Assembly: GCF_047511655.1 (NCBI RefSeq)
Contig: NC_133405.1
Span: forward strand, 93,967,598-94,031,597
DNA: 64,000 nucleotides
Source: Castor canadensis
Lineage: Eukaryota; Chordata; Mammalia; Rodentia; Castoridae
Direction of reading: 5' to 3'
The notes under the pieces: model-generated
What the model saw: the letters and a program-made list of their open reading frames with translations, nothing else
The model's database searches: none
What the model was told of the DNA's origin: nothing
Shown here: positions 60,152 to 64,000 of the stretch, piece after piece
Layout: each line of letters opens with the position of its first letter
Numbering within the stretch: the first letter of the stretch is position 1
Program-made: the position numbers and the translations under genes

Positions 60152-61397
60152 CAACCTATACTTCTAAACCAAGAACTTTTGGTTTCTTTTCTCCAGTGCT
60201 GGCAACACATTATATTTTCTTCAACAATTGAATATATTTGCTTCAGACTATAGGAGATACAGAAACCACATGAAGTGTGTGGAAGTTTTCAGGTTCTTTA
60301 AAAATCTCTCATGAGACAAGGGGGCAATGGAAAAGGCAGTGGATTGTAGATGATGTTGAGTCACACCTGGTTGTTTTCATTGTTGTGATATAGTATGGTG
60401 GTTATGTTAAGCAAGGTCCTTATTTGTTAGAACTGATTCCTGGAGGAGATGATTTGATGTGTATACGTGGCTTCTACTATTCCCTGGCAGGGATGTGGCG
60501 GGGAGTATGATGGAGGATAGATAAAACCAGAATTAAAGAAAGTTAATGATTGCTGAAGCTGATAGTCTTGAACTTAATGGGCATGGCAAGCATTGCATTG
60601 TAGTGTATTTTCTGCTTTTATGTGCTTGAAATTTTCCAAAATACATTAAAAATTAAAGAAAAGAAATGCTTGAGTTAATGAATGAGAGTATAGTGGGGGG
60701 CAAGGAATGAGGAAGAGAAAGGCATATGAAATAGCCATATTCATGGGAACAACACCAAGGGAAATATGAAAAATACCTGTGAATTATCCATCATATGTTG
60801 ATAGGCACCCTTTCAATTGGGTTGAAAGTATTGGAAAGATACAAGACATGCTTAAACAAAAGGTTTCCACAATGAGCAACAACAAAGACAAAAGGAAGGA
60901 TGGCCTTGTCAATTCATTGTATTTTATTTTAAAGAGGCATCATTGTTTTTCATCTTCGCTGTTGAACAATAAACAAATTTTGTATAGGATAACATTAATG
61001 TCTGGTAAGAATACTAAGGGTATTGTATTTCAGGTTCTCGAACCTAAAATAACTCAGGTGACAGGAATTATTATTATGTGAGTGTGGTAGAGAAAACAAG
61101 TGAGATGTAGAGGTTTCTCTGGAAAAAATTCAGGGTACACCACTTAAACAACATCAGCACTATTTTCAAGACAATAGCAATATATCAAAGAAACCTTGCA
61201 CATTTTAGGTACTTCTGCCTAGGGGATGCTTTGGGCAAGGAGATCCGTTTTCCTGTGGCAAGGGGTGACAATCTTTGCAGAGTTCCCCATTAAAAATTGT
61301 AACTATGTTCATAGTGGTCAGACAGGATGCTACCTGAAACAAGCTCTCCAAATTGTGCATATATGGATGGTACACAGGAGTGTTATTGTATGTTCAG

Positions 61398-61399
<2 letters not shown>

Positions 61400-61436
<37 letters not shown>
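61400..61436. repeat. (GT)n microsatellite, copy C
   Basis: Counterpart of the (CA)n at 54,425-54,471, shorter by 10 bp. Confidence 0.95.
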
Positions 61437-61438
<2 letters not shown>

Positions 61439-62539
61439 TGTTAAGTAAAGTCAATTCTTGTGGAGTTGTGATGGTCCGTCCTTGGAAAGAAGTGGTGAGA
61501 AACTGTTCAAGTCTGCATAAAATACTTTTCAAACCAAATACACAGTAAAGTGATCTGAAAAAGCTGTTACATTTATTGTTTTCTGCTAATGTGCATGTTA
61601 AAAGAGTCTCTGGAAATGAAGAGAGAAGAAAGTTGCATGTTTCCTGAACAGTCAAAACTGCCGCTCTATATATTGCTATGTATGCTCTTCCCTATATATT
61701 CCATATATATGCCCGTTAAGTGTCTAGAGATCATACTAACAATTAGGTTTTATGTCATATTAGTTTTTTCCTTGATTTTATTTTGATTTGTGAAATTAGG
61801 TGAGATGTAAAACTGAGCCCCATTTCCCCACGTGTTGAAAAATTGTAGTTCTGACAGTACAATCAGATGTAATTAAACTTGCCCTGGAAATTCAGAGCAT
61901 CTTATTTCCAGAGGCTACCTGATTCTAACAACATGGAGCCTGGCATCTCTGGATCAATGTCAAATCGTGAGGTGGATCCTGGCAAGAGCACGGGAAGACA
62001 GTGTGATAAAGGGACCACCCACAACATACCAGGCACTTGCTCTTTCTAGCATCCAGCTCATACAAAGTGATTCAAGATTTTATTCTGTGCACAAAAAAAA
62101 AATTGGAAAAAAATAGAGCTGCAAGAAGAATAAATCCTAACGAAATATATGGGGGAAAACTAACAGCTGAAGAGAATCTATACTGATCTTCACTACAGAT
62201 TGCACCTCTAACACAGAGTCTGTATGGAAAAGGAAACCTAGATGGCACAAGCAGGCAATGGGGGTGTTCAAAATAATATTCAAATTTTTTGGTGATTAGA
62301 TCAATAAACAAATGGATCTGTAAATGAAATATTGAAATAGATTCCTTTTAGCCCCCAAAAGGAATGATTCAAGATAAAACTACAGAAACCATTATGTATC
62401 TAAACAGTCAATTTCTCTTAAAGTGTAGACACACTGCCTGATAGGATTTGGAGACTATGTTAAAGCTCTATCCATTGCTATAGGAAGCTTGGCCAGGTCC
62501 AGGTATTAATCCTACTTTCATTATTTCATTATTTACAGT

Positions 62540-62846
62540 GTTTCAGAATGTTGACTTGGTCTGATGGCTGTTCGAAGTATGGTGGTAAGCAAAATTTATG
62601 AATACAGACCTTTGAAAATTTGTTTTATACCCTTTATGGCATTCCCAGAGTTAATTGAACGGAAATTATCACCAAATGAAAACATTTGGGAAATTATGTG
62701 AAATGTTGGTTAAAATTCCAGACTTCTTTCCTGGCGTTGTGATTAGCAACATTTCTCAAATTCTAACACATGTTCCTCTAAGTAATTTCTCACTAACTCA
62801 TCCTTTCAAGCACATACAAAAACGTCTGCTAAATTATTTCAGATGA
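62540..62846 (+). pseudogene. Second unrecognised coding-like remnant (copy C)
   Basis: Identical to the copy B remnant at 53,014-53,320, read on the plus strand: an ATG-initiated frame from about 62,562 (MAVRSMVVSK) and a shifted frame to 62,846. The same break is present, so it predates the B/C duplication or has been homogenised. Confidence 0.25.
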
Positions 62847-63419
62847 GGTTCCTTCCTAATTTCATATTTTGTTAGAATTGTACAAGGGTTTCAGTTGAAA
62901 CGGTGAAAGTGACTATTCCGGTTTTAGCACTGAGAATCCTGTGTCCTGGGAAACCTCTATGGAACCCCAGAAGTCCTGGGCATCACCCATGGGTACAAAA
63001 GTTTGGGGGAAAGTATAGAACCTTAACCAGCAGCCCCACAAATAGGGGCTGAAAGCAAGTTTTCAGTGACCAGTAGGCACTGCATTGATCAGCCACTTTC
63101 CATAGTTGCAGTGGTTGTTTTTTTGGCCCTGAGTGCTGTTCTTGACAACCATGGTTGTGAGTGCACTGTCTTATTTAAGGGTCATCCATTTTGGCATCAC
63201 TAAATTATGTGACTTAAATGTTCAACTAAAGTGTGTTGCAACTCTGAGTTTAACAACCTGTCTGTGACATTGCCTGTAGATCACCTGCTGAGATTTGTAT
63301 GAAGATAGAGTTTAGCTTTGAACTTGGTGAATACAGTGGTCATATTTTTTAAGAATTTATGTCATGAAAGTGAGAATGATTATAATGTTGATACAAGCAT
63401 GACCAACAGTAGAAGGCTA

Positions 63420-63988
63420 AACTGCTGTCTCTTTTAATGTCAGATGGACGAACATATCCATCTAGATTACAGAAGGATAATCCCAACAAAACATACTGAA
63501 GGAAATACAGAAGGCTTTAGGGGCAGACATAGTAGAAAAGGAGATGTGAAAGCAATTGAAACACTCACCCCAAAGGACACCGATGTCTCATTGGAAGCAG
63601 AACCCACTAAATTATACTGGACAAACCACACCAAACCAACATGTTATTGTTCCGTTCCCTTCATTGCTCTATGGAACCAAGCAAGAGTAACCAAGTTACC
63701 CTTCCTGATTTAGAGGTTTCTAGGAAAATGTCCTTCAGAGGATTAAAAGGAGAAACTACTCACACAGGTATATTCAGTCTTATGATATAGAGATGCTTCT
63801 GTCAGATCTCACCAACTACCATGCTTTGTACAATCTATCAAGGGATGGTTCCATTCAATGGCAGCAACTAAAAAAGGTCCCTGCAGCTCTTAGGCAATTT
63901 GATTTGGAAAATGGAGTTTTAAATGATCTTCTTGATTCCTGTGACGATTTAAATGAATCCACAGACACAGTAAATAAGGCCTGTTGGT
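63420..63988 (+). pseudogene. Unrecognised coding-like remnant (copy C)
   Basis: Identical to the copy B remnant. An acceptor-like 'tcttttaatgtcag' comes before ATG at 63,444, followed by an 89-codon frame to 63,713. Further frames run through a GAAACTACTCACACAG|GTATAT donor-like site at about 63,768 and then MLLSDLTNYHALYNLS to the window end. The acceptor-donor pair could delimit a former exon (63,443-63,768), but a stop interrupts the first frame at 63,711-63,713. No family recognised. Confidence 0.35.
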
Positions 63989-64000
63989 ATGTGCCTGTAG

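Larger units (their letters stand above)
60152..64000 (+). repeat. Duplicon copy C (forward, cut by the window end)
   Basis: 60,152-60,888 matches copy A only. 60,889-64,000 is the near-perfect inverted match of 54,981-51,860 in copy B. Compared with A, identity is very high over about 60,230-60,715 and drops to roughly 85-90% beyond. The arm continues past the window, so its full length is unknown. Confidence 0.92.

Overview
The window is mammalian nuclear DNA, almost certainly from a rodent. It has LINE-1, L2, MIR, MaLR-like and class I endogenous retrovirus remnants, plus dimeric SINEs made of a B1/7SL-like left part and an ID/tRNA-like right part ending in a 'gagttcaa-ctcc' box. I recall this SINE style from beaver (Castor) sequence, so a castorid-like rodent is my best guess; that is inference. 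The only clear intact protein gene is an intronless-CDS ubiquitin protease that I recognise as USP51. USP51 is X-linked in other mammals, so the window is probably X-chromosomal. A decayed type II MAGE-family gene at 17.2-19.2 kb fits an X location.

Layout: 0-8.4 kb is AT-rich DNA with ancient L1 pieces, SINEs, a (TC)n tract and MER5A-like DNA transposons. 8.5-13.3 kb is a long antisense L1 with a broken ORF2. 13.4-15.4 kb holds an L2 fragment, a (CA)n tract and an L1 3' end. 17.2-19.2 kb is the MAGE-like pseudogene, whose 5' half is a long degenerate Ser/Thr/Glu-rich tandem repeat. 20.4-25.7 kb is a truncated class I (gamma-like) endogenous retrovirus: 5' LTR, primer-binding site, gag remnants, protease and RT, with no integrase, env or 3' LTR. 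25.8-32.0 kb is ordinary non-coding DNA with L2, MIR and microsatellites.

The most notable structure is at 32.0-64.0 kb, where one segment occurs three times. Copy A (about 32,048-37,598) is forward, copy B (about 48,303-54,981) is inverted, and copy C (about 60,152 to the window end) is forward. A and B are diverged (roughly 85-90% where I compared them) and flank a 10.7 kb loop that carries USP51. B and C form a second inverted repeat with arms of at least 3.1 kb. No substitution was seen in the stretches compared; the only length difference found is 10 bp in a (CA)n tract. The 5.9 kb spacer is mostly one truncated antisense L1. B and C also share a 2.7 kb block missing from A that contains coding-like but broken frames.

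USP51 itself looks functional: all catalytic and zinc-binding residues are present. An upstream GC-rich block with a TATA-like box and a splice donor may be its promoter and non-coding first exon. A young L1 3' fragment with clear target-site duplications then lies in the inferred intron. The remaining open frames are mostly transposon-derived or chance frames.
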